DNA of 42,168 nucleotides from Syntrophales bacterium (GCA_030656035.1 JAUSOK010000184.1:1-42168), one strand, 5' to 3'; shown: positions 33,987 to 42,168, counted from the stretch's first letter. The notes: generated by a model from the letters alone, not told the origin. A program made the numbers and translations.

Positions 33987-35066
33987 TCACCCCTTATTAT
34001 ATCGCCTGACCGGCTCCTCGCCCGACAGCACGCGCATGCCGCCTTCGGCCATCGCCGTCATCTCATCTTCACCGGGATAAACGAAGACAGGCGCCAGTCC
34101 CTCGGCCCAATCGCGGATCCAGCCTGTCAGCATTTCCGAACGAGCCAGACCGCCCGTCAAAACGATCCCGTCTGCGGGGCCTTTGAGCGCCACATGCATA
34201 GCGCCGATATCCTTGGCGATCTGATAAGCCATGGCCCGATAGATGAGCCCGGCCTTTTCATCGCCCTGAAGGATCATGGCTTCCACCTCTTTCGCATCCG
34301 CCGTCCCGAGATAGGCGGCCAGGCCGCCGCGGCCGACCAGACGGGTCTGTAACTGCTTCCTGTCCATTACACCCGAGAGAGCAAGATCGATCAGATCCTG
34401 TGTCGGCAGGCCCCCCGCCCTTTCCGGCGTCAAGGGTCCTTCCGTCAAACCGTGGGTGCAATCCACCACGCGTCCGTTTCTGTGGGCGCCGATTGTGATT
34501 CCCCCACCCAGATGGGCGACGACAAGCCTTAATTCTTCATAGGCCCGGCCGACGGATCGGGCCATGCGCCGGGCCGCGGCCTTCTGGTTCAGGGCGTGAA
34601 AGGCGCTCCGGCGTTCAATCTCGGGCATTCCGGAGATCCGGGCCACGGGGTCGAATTCGTCGGTGCTGGGTGGATCGATAATGATGGCCCGCTTGCCGTA
34701 TTTTCCGGCTAAATCGAGCATCATGGCCGGCCCCAGCGCCGAGGGGTGCCTGCCGTATTTTCCGGCCAGCAGGTCCTCACACATGGCCTCGTCAACGGCA
34801 TAGGATCCGGCAGGTCCCGGTTTCCCCAATCCTCCACGGCTGATAAACAGATCTACGGCGGTCAGGGAAATGTTATTCTTTCCCACAAACTGTTCCAGAT
34901 CGTCCCGGCGGCGGGGCAACTGGTCGTGCAGGCCGGCATAACCTGACAATTCATCGGCGCTGTATGTGATAGTATCCTGAACCACAAACTCCGTCCCTTT
35001 GAAGAGGGCGATCTTGGTGGATGTGGAGCCCACGTTGACGATCAGCAGTTGCGGCATTCTATCCAT
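33987..35066 (-). CDS. buk: Butyrate kinase
   Basis: The 359-residue protein is an acetokinase-family (ASKHA) enzyme of the butyrate kinase type, forming ATP from an acyl phosphate. Motifs are VNVGSTSTKIALF (phosphate loop), SRGGLGKPG, VVAHLGGGITIGA (nucleotide site) and GIVLTGGLARSE. The ATG at 35066 follows an AGGGAG site by 6 bases; the frame is open to 35093 but that ATG lacks a site. It is third in an operon with two phosphotransacylase-like genes, the usual partner for energy conservation from acyl-CoA. True substrate could be butyrate, isobutyrate or another short acid. Confidence 0.93.
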   Translation of the reverse strand: MDRMPQLLIVNVGSTSTKIALFKGTEFVVQDTITYSADELSGYAGLHDQLPRRRDDLEQFVGKNNISLTAVDLFISRGGLGKPGPAGSYAVDEAMCEDLLAGKYGRHPSALGPAMMLDLAGKYGKRAIIIDPPSTDEFDPVARISGMPEIERRSAFHALNQKAAARRMARSVGRAYEELRLVVAHLGGGITIGAHRNGRVVDCTHGLTEGPLTPERAGGLPTQDLIDLALSGVMDRKQLQTRLVGRGGLAAYLGTADAKEVEAMILQGDEKAGLIYRAMAYQIAKDIGAMHVALKGPADGIVLTGGLARSEMLTGWIRDWAEGLAPVFVYPGEDEMTAMAEGGMRVLSGEEPVRRYNKG

Positions 35067-35085
35067 GTTGTTCTCCCTGATGCCG

Positions 35086-36003
35086 TTATCCACGGTCGCC
35101 TCCTATGCCGGTCATCAGCGCAGCCAGGGCGATTTCGATAATCTTATTGTCTTGCGTGACAAAGGGCAGGTCGAGCACCACGGGGCTGCCCGTTCCCATC
35201 AGCACGCCGGCCATCTGCATTTTTCCTATATAAACAAGTAATTGCGCTAGTGAATACCCAGTGTCCATCTCCGGCGCCAGGTAAATATCCACGTTTCCCG
35301 TGACCTCGCTGTGGACACCTTTTCTGGCTGCCGCCTTTTGGTCAAGCGCGCAGTCGATGTCCAGCGGGCCCTCCAGGACGATATCGCCGAACTGTCGCCG
35401 ATCGGCCATTTTGGAAAGAATGGCCGCATCCAGCGTGGAGGGGATGCCGGGGTTTACCTGCTCGATCGCCGCCAGAACCGCCACTTTCGGCCTCCGGATT
35501 TCGAGAAGGGCCGCCAGCCTCAGGGCGTGCTCCAGAATCGACTGCTTTTCCACAAGTGTCGGCTGATCCTGAATGTACGTGTCGGTGACGAGGATTATTT
35601 TATTCCGCTCCGGAAGCTCGAAGACGGAAACATGGCTCATCAATCTGCCGTTCATCAGGCCCGCATCAGCGTCCGTTACACGGTCGATGAAGGTCTGGTG
35701 CTCCGTGCCGCCCTGCAACAGGATATCCGCCTCCCTGTTTTTGACCAGGGCGATTGCCCGGGCGAGCGCCCGAGAAGGGTCCGGCTCATGGACGATGTGG
35801 CAGTCCGATGCGGCAAGGGAAGCGCCTTTCCATAAATCTTCGAGTTTTTTCGAGTCGCCCACCAGTACCGGCATGATCAAACCGGCTTGCGCCGCCACTT
35901 CCAACATTTTCAGTTGCCGCAGGACGGGCGCCGCTATGGCTGCGCGCTTTCTTTCGCCGGCCGCTTTTGCCCTTGTCAGAATTTCCTTGAATGTTGAGAT
36001 CAT
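35086..36003 (-). CDS. ptb: Phosphate butyryltransferase
   Basis: The 305-residue protein belongs to the Pta/Ptb family that swaps CoA for phosphate on short acyl groups. The motifs LLQGGTEHQTFIDRV, GRLMSHVSVFELP, LVTDTYIQDQP and EVTGNVDIYLAPEMDTGY are typical of Ptb. The ATG at 36003 has a strong GGAGGTGGG site and overlaps the stop of the upstream paralog (ATGA). Butyrate kinase follows 19 bases later. The two enzymes together would turn acyl-CoA into acid plus ATP. Confidence 0.92.
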   Translation of the reverse strand: MISTFKEILTRAKAAGERKRAAIAAPVLRQLKMLEVAAQAGLIMPVLVGDSKKLEDLWKGASLAASDCHIVHEPDPSRALARAIALVKNREADILLQGGTEHQTFIDRVTDADAGLMNGRLMSHVSVFELPERNKIILVTDTYIQDQPTLVEKQSILEHALRLAALLEIRRPKVAVLAAIEQVNPGIPSTLDAAILSKMADRRQFGDIVLEGPLDIDCALDQKAAARKGVHSEVTGNVDIYLAPEMDTGYSLAQLLVYIGKMQMAGVLMGTGSPVVLDLPFVTQDNKIIEIALAALMTGIGGDRG

Positions 36004-36923
36004 CGCTTCCCACCTCCCCTCATGCGATCGGCCACCACGACTCCCATGGCGATTTCTCCGAGGATGGAATCGCAAAAATCGGAGCGCGATGGAATGATGA
36101 AAGGCCCTCCGGATGTCATGGCCAGCGAGCGCCGGTGCACGGGGAGGAAAAAGTCAAGCTTGCACAGGATGTTGCCCGCATCGAGATTGGGCACAAGCAG
36201 AATCTCCGGGAGTCGTGAAAGGTCCGTTTGCTTGCCGTTATGCTGCGCCCCGTCCGTTCCGGAAAAGATCTCTGCGAAGGAGGTTGCCGCAATGATTTCA
36301 CATTCTCCGAAATCGCCCGCATCGGCCAAGTTCTTGAGCGCCGCCGCATCCGTGAATGATTCCGGCGAGCCGCCGATCTCGCGCTTTCCTGAAAGGACGG
36401 CGATCCGGGGACGGACATATCCGAGAACATGAAAAACGAATACGGCGTTTTTGACGACTTCCACTTTAGCCTTGAGATCCGGCCGGATATTGACGCCCGT
36501 ATCGGTAAAGGCCGTGAAGCGTTTGAGCTCCGGAATCTCCCAGAGCGACACGACGCTGATGGTCCGTCCCGTGCCGGCCTTCGCTTCTTCTCTGATTATG
36601 GCTCGATAGATGTAGGCGGTGGGAATTTGTCCCTTGCCGGTTATATCCACGTCTCCGGCAAACAGCATCGCGGTCCCCAGATTGGCGACGGCCTGCCGGT
36701 CCGTTTCGGAAATGAGTTCGATACCCTTGATGTCAAAGGCCGCCTCGGCAGCCACGCGTTTTATCTTCTCCGGATCGCCGATCAGAACAGGTTCAATATA
36801 TTTCGCCTCCCAGGCTTTTTTGACGGCCAGCATAAATTCCCCGTCCTCCGGAGCGAGGACAGCCAGTTTTTTTGGGCCCTTTTCCTGCGCGAGCCTGGAA
36901 ACATCCTCCAACGTTCTGATCAT
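36000..36923 (-). CDS. Second phosphotransacylase-like protein (Ptb paralog)
   Basis: The 307-residue protein is of the Pta/Ptb family and is a diverged tandem paralog of the next gene. Shared blocks are AVLAPEDGEFMLAVKKAW at the start, ITGKGQIPTAYIYRAII and SVVSLWEIPELKR in the middle, and EILLVPNLDAGNILCKLDFF near the end. The last contains the ligand-binding Asp region seen as YLAPEMDTG in the paralog. It is first in the operon. It may have another acyl specificity or form a mixed complex with the second copy. The ATG at 36923 has an AAAGGAGAATGCG leader. Confidence 0.87.
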   Translation of the reverse strand: MIRTLEDVSRLAQEKGPKKLAVLAPEDGEFMLAVKKAWEAKYIEPVLIGDPEKIKRVAAEAAFDIKGIELISETDRQAVANLGTAMLFAGDVDITGKGQIPTAYIYRAIIREEAKAGTGRTISVVSLWEIPELKRFTAFTDTGVNIRPDLKAKVEVVKNAVFVFHVLGYVRPRIAVLSGKREIGGSPESFTDAAALKNLADAGDFGECEIIAATSFAEIFSGTDGAQHNGKQTDLSRLPEILLVPNLDAGNILCKLDFFLPVHRRSLAMTSGGPFIIPSRSDFCDSILGEIAMGVVVADRMRGGGKR

Positions 36924-36965
36924 CGCATTCTCCTTTCACCGCCCGGACATTCTTTGAGTAATTTA

Positions 36966-37145
36966 GGGTCTGTAACGGAATAACTATTACATTCATGCAT
37001 CTCAGCTTCAGGTCATCTTTGCCCGATCCTCAATCGCAAAATCCTCGAAATAGCGCTGCTATTCCTGCGGTTTTGCTCAATCAGATCAAACAAATCTGAC
37101 CCAAATCCGAGCGCCTTAACGCGACAGTTATTCCGTTACAGACCC
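36966..37145. mobile_element. 180-bp miniature inverted-repeat element, TTA target duplication
   Basis: Perfect 20-bp inverted ends: GGGTCTGTAACGGAATAACT at 36966-36985 and its complement at 37126-37145. TTA flanks both sides (36963-36965 and 37146-37148). There is no reading frame of note, so it is non-autonomous. A 3-bp T-N-A duplication fits the IS1031-type group of the IS5 family, but this assignment is tentative. It lies 42 bases upstream of the phosphotransacylase operon start. Confidence 0.9.
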
Positions 37146-37148
37146 TTA

Positions 37149-37297
37149 CGTCGATTTCAGAATATTTTCAATCATAAAATCCAAGCGCTGCCGTCTTTTG
37201 CAGAAATCATGCGCTTGTCCGGGCTCAAGCGGCTTGCACCGGATGGACGATTCGTGATAGACATCCGGAACAACAAAGAAAAATGTCAGGACAATGA
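37149..37297. other. Upstream region of helicase gene
   Basis: About 150 bases without a gene. No clear promoter hexamers stand out. The only visible signal is an AGGA sequence 7 bases before the helicase ATG. Confidence 0.35.
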
Positions 37298-39373
37298 ATG
37301 CAGACGCATTACCCGCGCCGTTCCACCACGAGAAGACATCAGCGACACGCTAAAAAAACCGACGCCCCGCGTTTGAAGCCGGAAGCGGAGCCGGTCCTGA
37401 AAAACGTTTTTGCCCGCATCGGAAAGCCGGAATCCGCCCCGTTCAAGCCGGACGCCTTCCAGAGCGAAGCCCTCCGGGCCGTTCAGGAAGCGGACTGTCT
37501 CGTGGTCGCCCCCACGGGTTCCGGAAAAACATGGATTGCCCAGGAGGCGATCCGGACCTTTTTCAACAGGGGGGGACGCTGCTGGTATGCCTCGCCGCTG
37601 AAGGCCCTCACGAATGCCAAATGGGTTGAGTTCGGCGGCATTTTCGGCGAAGGCCAGGTGGGCATCCTGACCGGCGACACCAAGGAAAACGCCGACGCCC
37701 CGATCATCGTGGGAACGACGGAAATCCTGAGAAACCAGCTCTATGACGTCATGCACCGGGGCGAGGATATGGACTGCGACCTCGTTATTCTGGATGAAGC
37801 CCATTTCCTCGGTGATCCGGACCGGGGGGTCGTCTGGGAGGAAATCCTGATTTATCTGCCGGCGCGCGTGAACGTCCTGCTGTTGTCCGCCACCATCGGC
37901 AACGCCGACGAGATCGGCCAGTGGCTCATTTCGATCCGGAAAAAGCCCTGCACCATTATCCGGGAGGAAAAAAGGCCCGTTCCGCTTTATCCGCTTTTTC
38001 TGCACCCCAGCGGCAGGATTATGCCCTATCTCGAAAAGCAAAAGCTCTATGGCCGGCTTGCCCAGTTTGCCGCGGAGCGATCACGATCGCAGGGGCGCCG
38101 GGGGGCGCAACCCCACTTTGGCGAGATCATCGGCGTTCTTGAGCGCTTCCATCTGCTGCCGGCCATTTTTTTCCTCAAATCGAGGTCCGACTGCGACGCC
38201 GCGTTAAAAACCTGCAGGGATGACACGAATCCCGTCGAAAACGATTCCTTCGGGTATGATCTGGAAGAACAGCTCAGCCGCTCCCCCTATCTGCGCCAGC
38301 ACAAACAGTTGCATGACCTTGTCAATGCCCGCGTGGCAGCGCATCACGGCGGCCAGCTTCCCGCCTGGAAATTTCTCGTGGAATCCATGATGAAACGCGG
38401 GCATCTGAACGCGATTTTTGCCACATCCACCGTTGCCGCCGGGGTCAATTTTCCTGCACGAACCATTGTCCTGTTCAACTCAGATCTATTCAACGGGCAT
38501 GAATTCAGCCCGCTGCGCGGAACGGAGTTTCATCAGATGACGGGCCGCGCCGGCCGGCGCGGCCAGGACCGGATCGGTTTTCTTGTAGTCATTCCCGGCC
38601 GGTTCATGGATCTTGTTCATGTCCGAAAGCTTCTGTTCAGGGAACCGGAAGACATCATGAGCCAGATCAAAAATGACTTTTCCATGGTACTGAACCTGTT
38701 GCTTTCCCACACGCCTGCGGATATCCGGGACATCTTTGAAAAATCCCTGGCCAGCTACCAGTTAACCCTTCGCGGAACGCATGCCCCCACCCGCAAAGAG
38801 GGGATAAATCTCTGGAATGATTTCCTCATGCACTTGAAATTTCTCAAAGCGGAAGGGTTTGTGGACGATCATGACCGTCTGACCGAAACCGGCCTCTGGG
38901 CGTCAAAACTGCGGCTCGACCAACCCCTGCTCATTGCCGAATGCCTGCGGCGCGAAGCCTTTCCGCGGCAGGATGAAAAACTCCTGGCCGCCGTCGTGGC
39001 CCCCTTTGTTTATGACGGGGATCAGGAAACCCGGATCGATCTCAAAAAGATACCAAAAAGACTGGCACAGGCCTGCCTGCGCGTGGACAGGACCCTCAAG
39101 CCCCTGTCGAGGCGCATGGAGGTGGCGGGCTTTGCCGTCAATCCCATGTCCGCATGGACCAGCGTCGTCATGTATCAATGGGCCATGGGCGGGGACTGGG
39201 ATGAAATCATTCAGGCGGCCGGCATTGCCGACGGCGACATGGCCATGCTGGTTTTAAGAACCGCCGACAATCTGAGGCAGATCATGTCGCTCAGACAGAC
39301 GCATCCGGAAACGGCAGATCTTGCGCTCAAGGCGCGGGAGGCTATTTTGCGGGAACCCGTGGTCTTCGAATAA
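37298..39373 (+). CDS. Ski2-like DExH-box helicase
   Basis: The 691-residue ATPase has a basic N-terminal tail (about 30 residues with RRSTTRRHQRHAKK), then helicase domain 1 with APTGSGKTW (motif I), VILDEAHFLGD (motif II) and LLSATIGN (motif III). Domain 2 has AAHHGGQLPAWK, STVAAGVNFPA and QMTGRAGRRGQD (motif VI). The GRAGRRG and AAGVNFP motifs place it with Ski2/Mtr4-type or Lhr-like superfamily 2 helicases, acting on RNA or structured nucleic acid. The C-terminal 220 residues are helical. Its role here is unknown; it stands alone, between the phosphotransacylase operon and tRNA-Glu. Confidence 0.9.
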   Translation: MQTHYPRRSTTRRHQRHAKKTDAPRLKPEAEPVLKNVFARIGKPESAPFKPDAFQSEALRAVQEADCLVVAPTGSGKTWIAQEAIRTFFNRGGRCWYASPLKALTNAKWVEFGGIFGEGQVGILTGDTKENADAPIIVGTTEILRNQLYDVMHRGEDMDCDLVILDEAHFLGDPDRGVVWEEILIYLPARVNVLLLSATIGNADEIGQWLISIRKKPCTIIREEKRPVPLYPLFLHPSGRIMPYLEKQKLYGRLAQFAAERSRSQGRRGAQPHFGEIIGVLERFHLLPAIFFLKSRSDCDAALKTCRDDTNPVENDSFGYDLEEQLSRSPYLRQHKQLHDLVNARVAAHHGGQLPAWKFLVESMMKRGHLNAIFATSTVAAGVNFPARTIVLFNSDLFNGHEFSPLRGTEFHQMTGRAGRRGQDRIGFLVVIPGRFMDLVHVRKLLFREPEDIMSQIKNDFSMVLNLLLSHTPADIRDIFEKSLASYQLTLRGTHAPTRKEGINLWNDFLMHLKFLKAEGFVDDHDRLTETGLWASKLRLDQPLLIAECLRREAFPRQDEKLLAAVVAPFVYDGDQETRIDLKKIPKRLAQACLRVDRTLKPLSRRMEVAGFAVNPMSAWTSVVMYQWAMGGDWDEIIQAAGIADGDMAMLVLRTADNLRQIMSLRQTHPETADLALKAREAILREPVVFE

Positions 39374-39401
39374 ACTTTTTTGAAATAATGTAAATTGCTT
39401 C

Positions 39402-39431
39402 TTGACATCCTGCCCGACAACAGGATATAAG
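39402..39431 (+). promoter_or_regulatory. Promoter of tRNA-Glu
   Basis: TTGACA (39402-39407) and TATAAG (39426-39431) are 18 bases apart, a good sigma-70 promoter. It begins 29 bases after the helicase stop and would start transcription about 35 bases before the tRNA. Confidence 0.75.
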
Positions 39432-39472
39432 GCGCGGCTCCGGTATAAGCCAGCCCGTTCATCTTCTAATGC

Positions 39473-39548
39473 GTCCCCATCGTCTAGTGGCCTAGGACAC
39501 GGGCCTTTCACGCCTGTAACCGGGGTTCGACTCCCCGTGGGGACACCA
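39473..39548 (+). tRNA. tRNA-Glu (anticodon UUC)
   Basis: The 76-base gene starts GTCCCCATCGTCTAGTGG, has the anticodon loop CTTTCAC with anticodon TTC, a TTCGA T-loop and an acceptor stem closing as GTGGGGAC, with an encoded CCA (39546-39548). Close match to bacterial tRNA-Glu. Confidence 0.97.
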
Positions 39549-39558
39549 CAATTGAAAC

Positions 39559-39595
39559 AGGGGCCTGCATTAATAATGCGGCCCCTATTTTTATT
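39559..39595 (+). terminator. Rho-independent terminator after tRNA-Glu
   Basis: A 12-base-pair stem (AGGGGCC and GCATT paired with AATGC and GGCCCCT, one bulged T) with an AAT loop, followed by ATTTTTATTT. It begins 11 bases after the tRNA. Confidence 0.9.
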
Positions 39596-39600
39596 TGCTT

Positions 39601-39928
39601 TTCCGGTATTCCCCCACATTCTCCTCCACACGCTGGGGATAAAAAGAGCCTTTTCGGCGCCTGCCTATTTTTTCACCAATCCTTGATACCGACCATGTCA
39701 GGTAATAGTCGATAGTTTATTGCTAATCGCGTTTTTGGGGAACAGTGTTTGTGTAGCAGATTTCGAATGGCAATCCTCACTTCAATTACAAAGCGAAAAA
39801 CCTTGACTCGTAGGTGACAGCGACAACTGGGATGAGTTTAATAAAATGGAATATTTTGTCGCCGATTTCGTTACGCTATTAACAGGGTTTTAGAAAAGGA
39901 AATGAGGCCGATGATCGGCGTTACAGAA
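39601..39928. other. Gene-free stretch between tRNA-Glu and Memo/AMMECR1 gene
   Basis: About 330 bases, AT-richer than the surroundings. I see no gene, no repeat of the tRNA-Glu end that would mark an attachment site, and no insertion-sequence ends. It may hold decayed sequence from an old insertion near the tRNA. Confidence 0.4.
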
Positions 39929-41419
39929 TCATGCACCGGATTTGAAATCCGCTTCACTGAAAACGATAGCCTGGAAGGTCAACAGTTCCGCACCCTGCTT
40001 CCAGCTTCCCGGAAGCAGTCCCGCCTTGAGGCAGAGATGCTCCAGCATCTCGTCGCGCCCCCAGCCCTGTTCCGGGGCAACCTGGGGAAGGAACACGGCC
40101 GAACGACCCCCCTTGCGGATCAGGACGCCGTCCCGTCCGACGACGACGTGATCGGCGTTGGGGACGGGGGACATCGGCGTAAGCACGGAGATTTCGATCT
40201 CCAGATCCTTGAGTTCTTCAAGCGTGACGGGCCTGAAGCGCGGGTCTTCAAGGGCTGATTGCAAGGCCACGTCTCCTGCGAGTCTATGGAGTGGCTTATC
40301 CGGGATCATGCGGCCGATACAGCCGCGCAGATCGCCGCGCTTCTTGAGGGTCACAAACACACCCCGTTTCTGTTGCAACGCAGAACCGAGCCCCTGTGGC
40401 GTGAAAGCAGTCTTTCCGGAAAGGTAACGAGTAAGGGTTTCCCGGACAAGGGTCAGCAGGACCTTCTTGTCGGCGTCGGTCAGCAGGTCATCGGAGGCTG
40501 CCGCCGTCAGGGGTTCGGATCCATTCACCGAGGTGCTTTGCGGGTCCGCGTGGTACACCACGGCGCCGTATCCCACGACACGGTCCCGCTCTCCGATCGG
40601 GACATCGCCCGAATGGGCGTAGCTGATCACCTTGCCGCCCGAAGCGCCCATGGCTTTGGCCGCGCTCATGGCCGCCATGACGGCCGCCTCGCCGCAGGCG
40701 CAGGTGTGGAGATTCGGAATGCCCCGGCGCATTTGGGTCTGCGTGACTTTCTGCAGCAGCGCCGGGTCCAGCTTTTCCATGGCCGCCAGCGTCTTGCCGT
40801 CCACATCCTCCGCGGCGTCCGCATCCGGATAATGGGAGAGGTCGGCGCTGGCCACGATGAGGGCGCGGCGGCTTTTCAAAACGCCGGCTATGGCCTCGCC
40901 GAACCGGGTGCAGATGCCGATATCCGGTGAGCCGATTATCACCGGCACAATCAGGGCTTCGGGAAAAAGGATCTGGATAAAGGGAAGCTGGACCTCCACG
41001 GAATGTTCCTGATTGTGTAGGGATTTATCGAGGGCACAATCTGAATCCGCGGTCAGCAGGGCTTTGACCACCTCTTTGTCAACCATCGTTGCACCGAGCG
41101 GCGTGCTGAAGCCGTCCCCGGGATAGATGGAAATTTTCCGGAAAGATCCGCTCGTATGGTTCGTTCCGAGAACGACGATGATATCATAGGGGTGGTCCGC
41201 AGCCTGCCGGAAGCCGTCGGCGGCAATCTGGCCCGAGAAAATATACCCGGCATGGGGAACGACGATGGCCAGCGGATTTTTGACCTGGACCGGCACGGCA
41301 TCGTCCATGAACTTCCGGACGGCCTGCTTCAGCGCAGAAGCCGATCCCGGATAGAAGCGACCCGCCACAACCGGGGAACGAATATCATTTTCCGGATTTC
41401 GACCTGACTGATTTGCCAT
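39929..41419 (-). CDS. amrB/amrA: Memo-AMMECR1 fusion (AmmeMemoRadiSam system proteins B and A)
   Basis: The 496-residue protein joins a Memo domain (about residues 15-290) to an AMMECR1 domain (about 320-490). The Memo part has VVPHAGYIFSG and GTNHTSG with likely metal-binding His, SADLSHY, and a CACGEAA cysteine segment, the pattern of the class III extradiol dioxygenase fold. The AMMECR1 part has FVTLKKRGDLRGCIG and ALEDPRF. These two and a radical SAM protein form the conserved AmmeMemoRadiSam system of unknown chemistry; the radical SAM gene is not in the window. The ATG at 41419 follows a GGGAGAGGG site, and the longer open frame upstream is not family-like. Confidence 0.92.
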   Translation of the reverse strand: MANQSGRNPENDIRSPVVAGRFYPGSASALKQAVRKFMDDAVPVQVKNPLAIVVPHAGYIFSGQIAADGFRQAADHPYDIIVVLGTNHTSGSFRKISIYPGDGFSTPLGATMVDKEVVKALLTADSDCALDKSLHNQEHSVEVQLPFIQILFPEALIVPVIIGSPDIGICTRFGEAIAGVLKSRRALIVASADLSHYPDADAAEDVDGKTLAAMEKLDPALLQKVTQTQMRRGIPNLHTCACGEAAVMAAMSAAKAMGASGGKVISYAHSGDVPIGERDRVVGYGAVVYHADPQSTSVNGSEPLTAAASDDLLTDADKKVLLTLVRETLTRYLSGKTAFTPQGLGSALQQKRGVFVTLKKRGDLRGCIGRMIPDKPLHRLAGDVALQSALEDPRFRPVTLEELKDLEIEISVLTPMSPVPNADHVVVGRDGVLIRKGGRSAVFLPQVAPEQGWGRDEMLEHLCLKAGLLPGSWKQGAELLTFQAIVFSEADFKSGA

Positions 41420-41514
41420 TGAGCCCTCTCCCTTCCAACAATCATGAAGCATAACAATAAATCTTAATGTTTTCATTGTCAAGCCGCCTCTTCCGGCGGG
41501 CTTCACCTAAAATC

Positions 41515-41543
41515 TTGACAGGATGTCCGAACTTCCCTATAGT
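41515..41543 (+). promoter_or_regulatory. Near-consensus sigma-70 promoter of carB
   Basis: TTGACA (41515-41520) and TATAGT (41538-41543) are separated by exactly 17 bases. Transcription from here would give a leader of about 170 bases before carB. Confidence 0.8.
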
Positions 41544-41567
41544 CGCTCGCCGAAACGAAGCAATCTT

Positions 41568-41607
41568 GACGAACTCACAAGAAGTCGGAAAAAGAGACGA
41601 AAACGAC
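41568..41607 (+). repeat. Repeat family 2, copy g in the carB leader
   Basis: GACGAACTCACAAGAAGTCG and the following 20 bases match the unit at 17541-17580 at 32 of 40 positions, with no gaps. It lies in the transcribed leader between the carB promoter and start codon. Confidence 0.6.
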
Positions 41608-41722
41608 GGCATCGCCGCGCCGTTCTGATATACACTCCTTAGCCTGCTGCAATGGAGAGCAGGGTGAATGAGAGGCGCTGTTGAGTCGTAGTAAACGGAT
41701 ACCCCCGAAGAAAGGAAAACAT

Positions 41723-42168
41723 ATGCCAAAACGTAACGACATCAAGAAAATCATGATCATCGGCTCCGGCCCTATCATCATCGGGCAGGCCTGTGAGTTT
41801 GACTATTCGGGCACTCAGGCCTGCAAGGCCTTAAGAAAAATGGGTTATGAAATCGTCCTCGCGAATTCCAACCCGGCGACGATCATGACCGATCCCGGCA
41901 TGGCCGATGCAACCTATGTGGAACCGCTCAACCTGCAGACAATGACGGAAATCATCGAAAATGAACGGCCCGACGCGATCCTGCCGAACCTGGGCGGCCA
42001 GACGGCTCTGAACCTGACCTCACAGTTGGCGAAAGCGGGAGTCCTGGAAAAATATAATGTCGAGGTGCTTGGCGTCCAGGTGGACGCCATCGAACGCGGC
42101 GAGGACCGGATCGCCTTCAAGGAAACCATGAACCGCCTGGGAATAGATATGCCTCTGAGCGAGCCGGC
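41723..42168 (+). CDS. carB: Carbamoyl-phosphate synthase large subunit, N-terminal part
   Basis: The frame begins [20 protein letters not shown] and continues [17 protein letters not shown], the highly conserved N-terminus of CarB, then [11 protein letters not shown] and [11 protein letters not shown]. CarB makes carbamoyl phosphate from ammonia, bicarbonate and ATP for arginine and pyrimidine synthesis. An AAAGGA site lies just before the ATG at 41723. About 148 codons are inside the window and the gene runs off the right edge. carA is not adjacent upstream. Confidence 0.97.
   Translation, partial: MPKRNDIKKIMIIGSGPIIIGQACEFDYSGTQACKALRKMGYEIVLANSNPATIMTDPGMADATYVEPLNLQTMTEIIENERPDAILPNLGGQTALNLTSQLAKAGVLEKYNVEVLGVQVDAIERGEDRIAFKETMNRLGIDMPLSEP

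Noticed and set aside
39549-39928. tRNA-Glu as an integration site
   Set aside because: No second copy of the tRNA 3' end, no integrase and no element genes follow within the gap.
41620-41722. carB leader as a known riboswitch
   Set aside because: I cannot match it to a riboswitch consensus that I know.

Overview
The window reads as chromosomal DNA of an anaerobic bacterium, most likely a deltaproteobacterium of the Syntrophus/Smithella kind. This is an inference from gene content: a phosphotransacylase/butyrate kinase cluster, HypAB and FdhE maturation factors, a CoA-transferase/GNAT fusion, a multi-sensor adenylate cyclase and many short palindromic repeats. No 16S or other marker is present to fix the taxonomy.

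Left region (1-10857, all on the minus strand): a type III-B (Cmr) CRISPR-Cas locus. In transcription order it runs cas6, a NE0113-family CARF/ring-nuclease-like protein, a relic of a PIN-domain toxin, cmr1, cas10/cmr2, cmr3, cmr4, cmr5, cmr6, a 44-codon coupled ORF and a second CARF protein of the TIGR02710 type. The second CARF gene is cut off after its sensor domain by an ISL3-family element whose transposase start lies at the window edge. Most of the junctions from cmr1 onward are 1-4 base stop/start overlaps, so this part is almost certainly one transcript. Cas10 keeps its HD and GGDD motifs and should make cyclic oligoadenylate. No CRISPR array and no cas1/cas2 are present in the window.

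Region 10858-13980: decay and insertion. A HAMP/GAF/PAS sensor gene is broken by a 121-bp palindromic miniature element with a 5-bp target duplication, and then by a frameshift. It is followed by members of a second palindromic repeat family and an amidohydrolase.

Region 14003-19673: housekeeping genes. These are a small lipoprotein, tRNA-Leu(GAG), secG, tpiA, gap (without pgk), nth, fdhE and a SurA-like chaperone. Repeats of the second family sit in several of the gaps. Region 19670-23288: uvrA, translationally coupled to the SurA-like gene, and a coiled-coil lipoprotein.

Region 23304-36923, all minus strand: the CoA-transferase/GNAT fusion, a membrane protein with a bactofilin-like beta domain, a membrane-anchored 5'-nucleotidase, an Fe-S protein, hypB and hypA, a hemerythrin-like protein, a cNMP/GAF/GAF/PAS/adenylate-cyclase protein, and an operon of two phosphotransacylase paralogs plus butyrate kinase. 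The last operon is preceded by a 180-bp miniature element with perfect 20-bp ends.

Right region (37298-42168): a Ski2-like DExH helicase, tRNA-Glu(UUC) with promoter and terminator, a Memo-AMMECR1 fusion protein, and the start of carB behind a near-consensus sigma-70 promoter.
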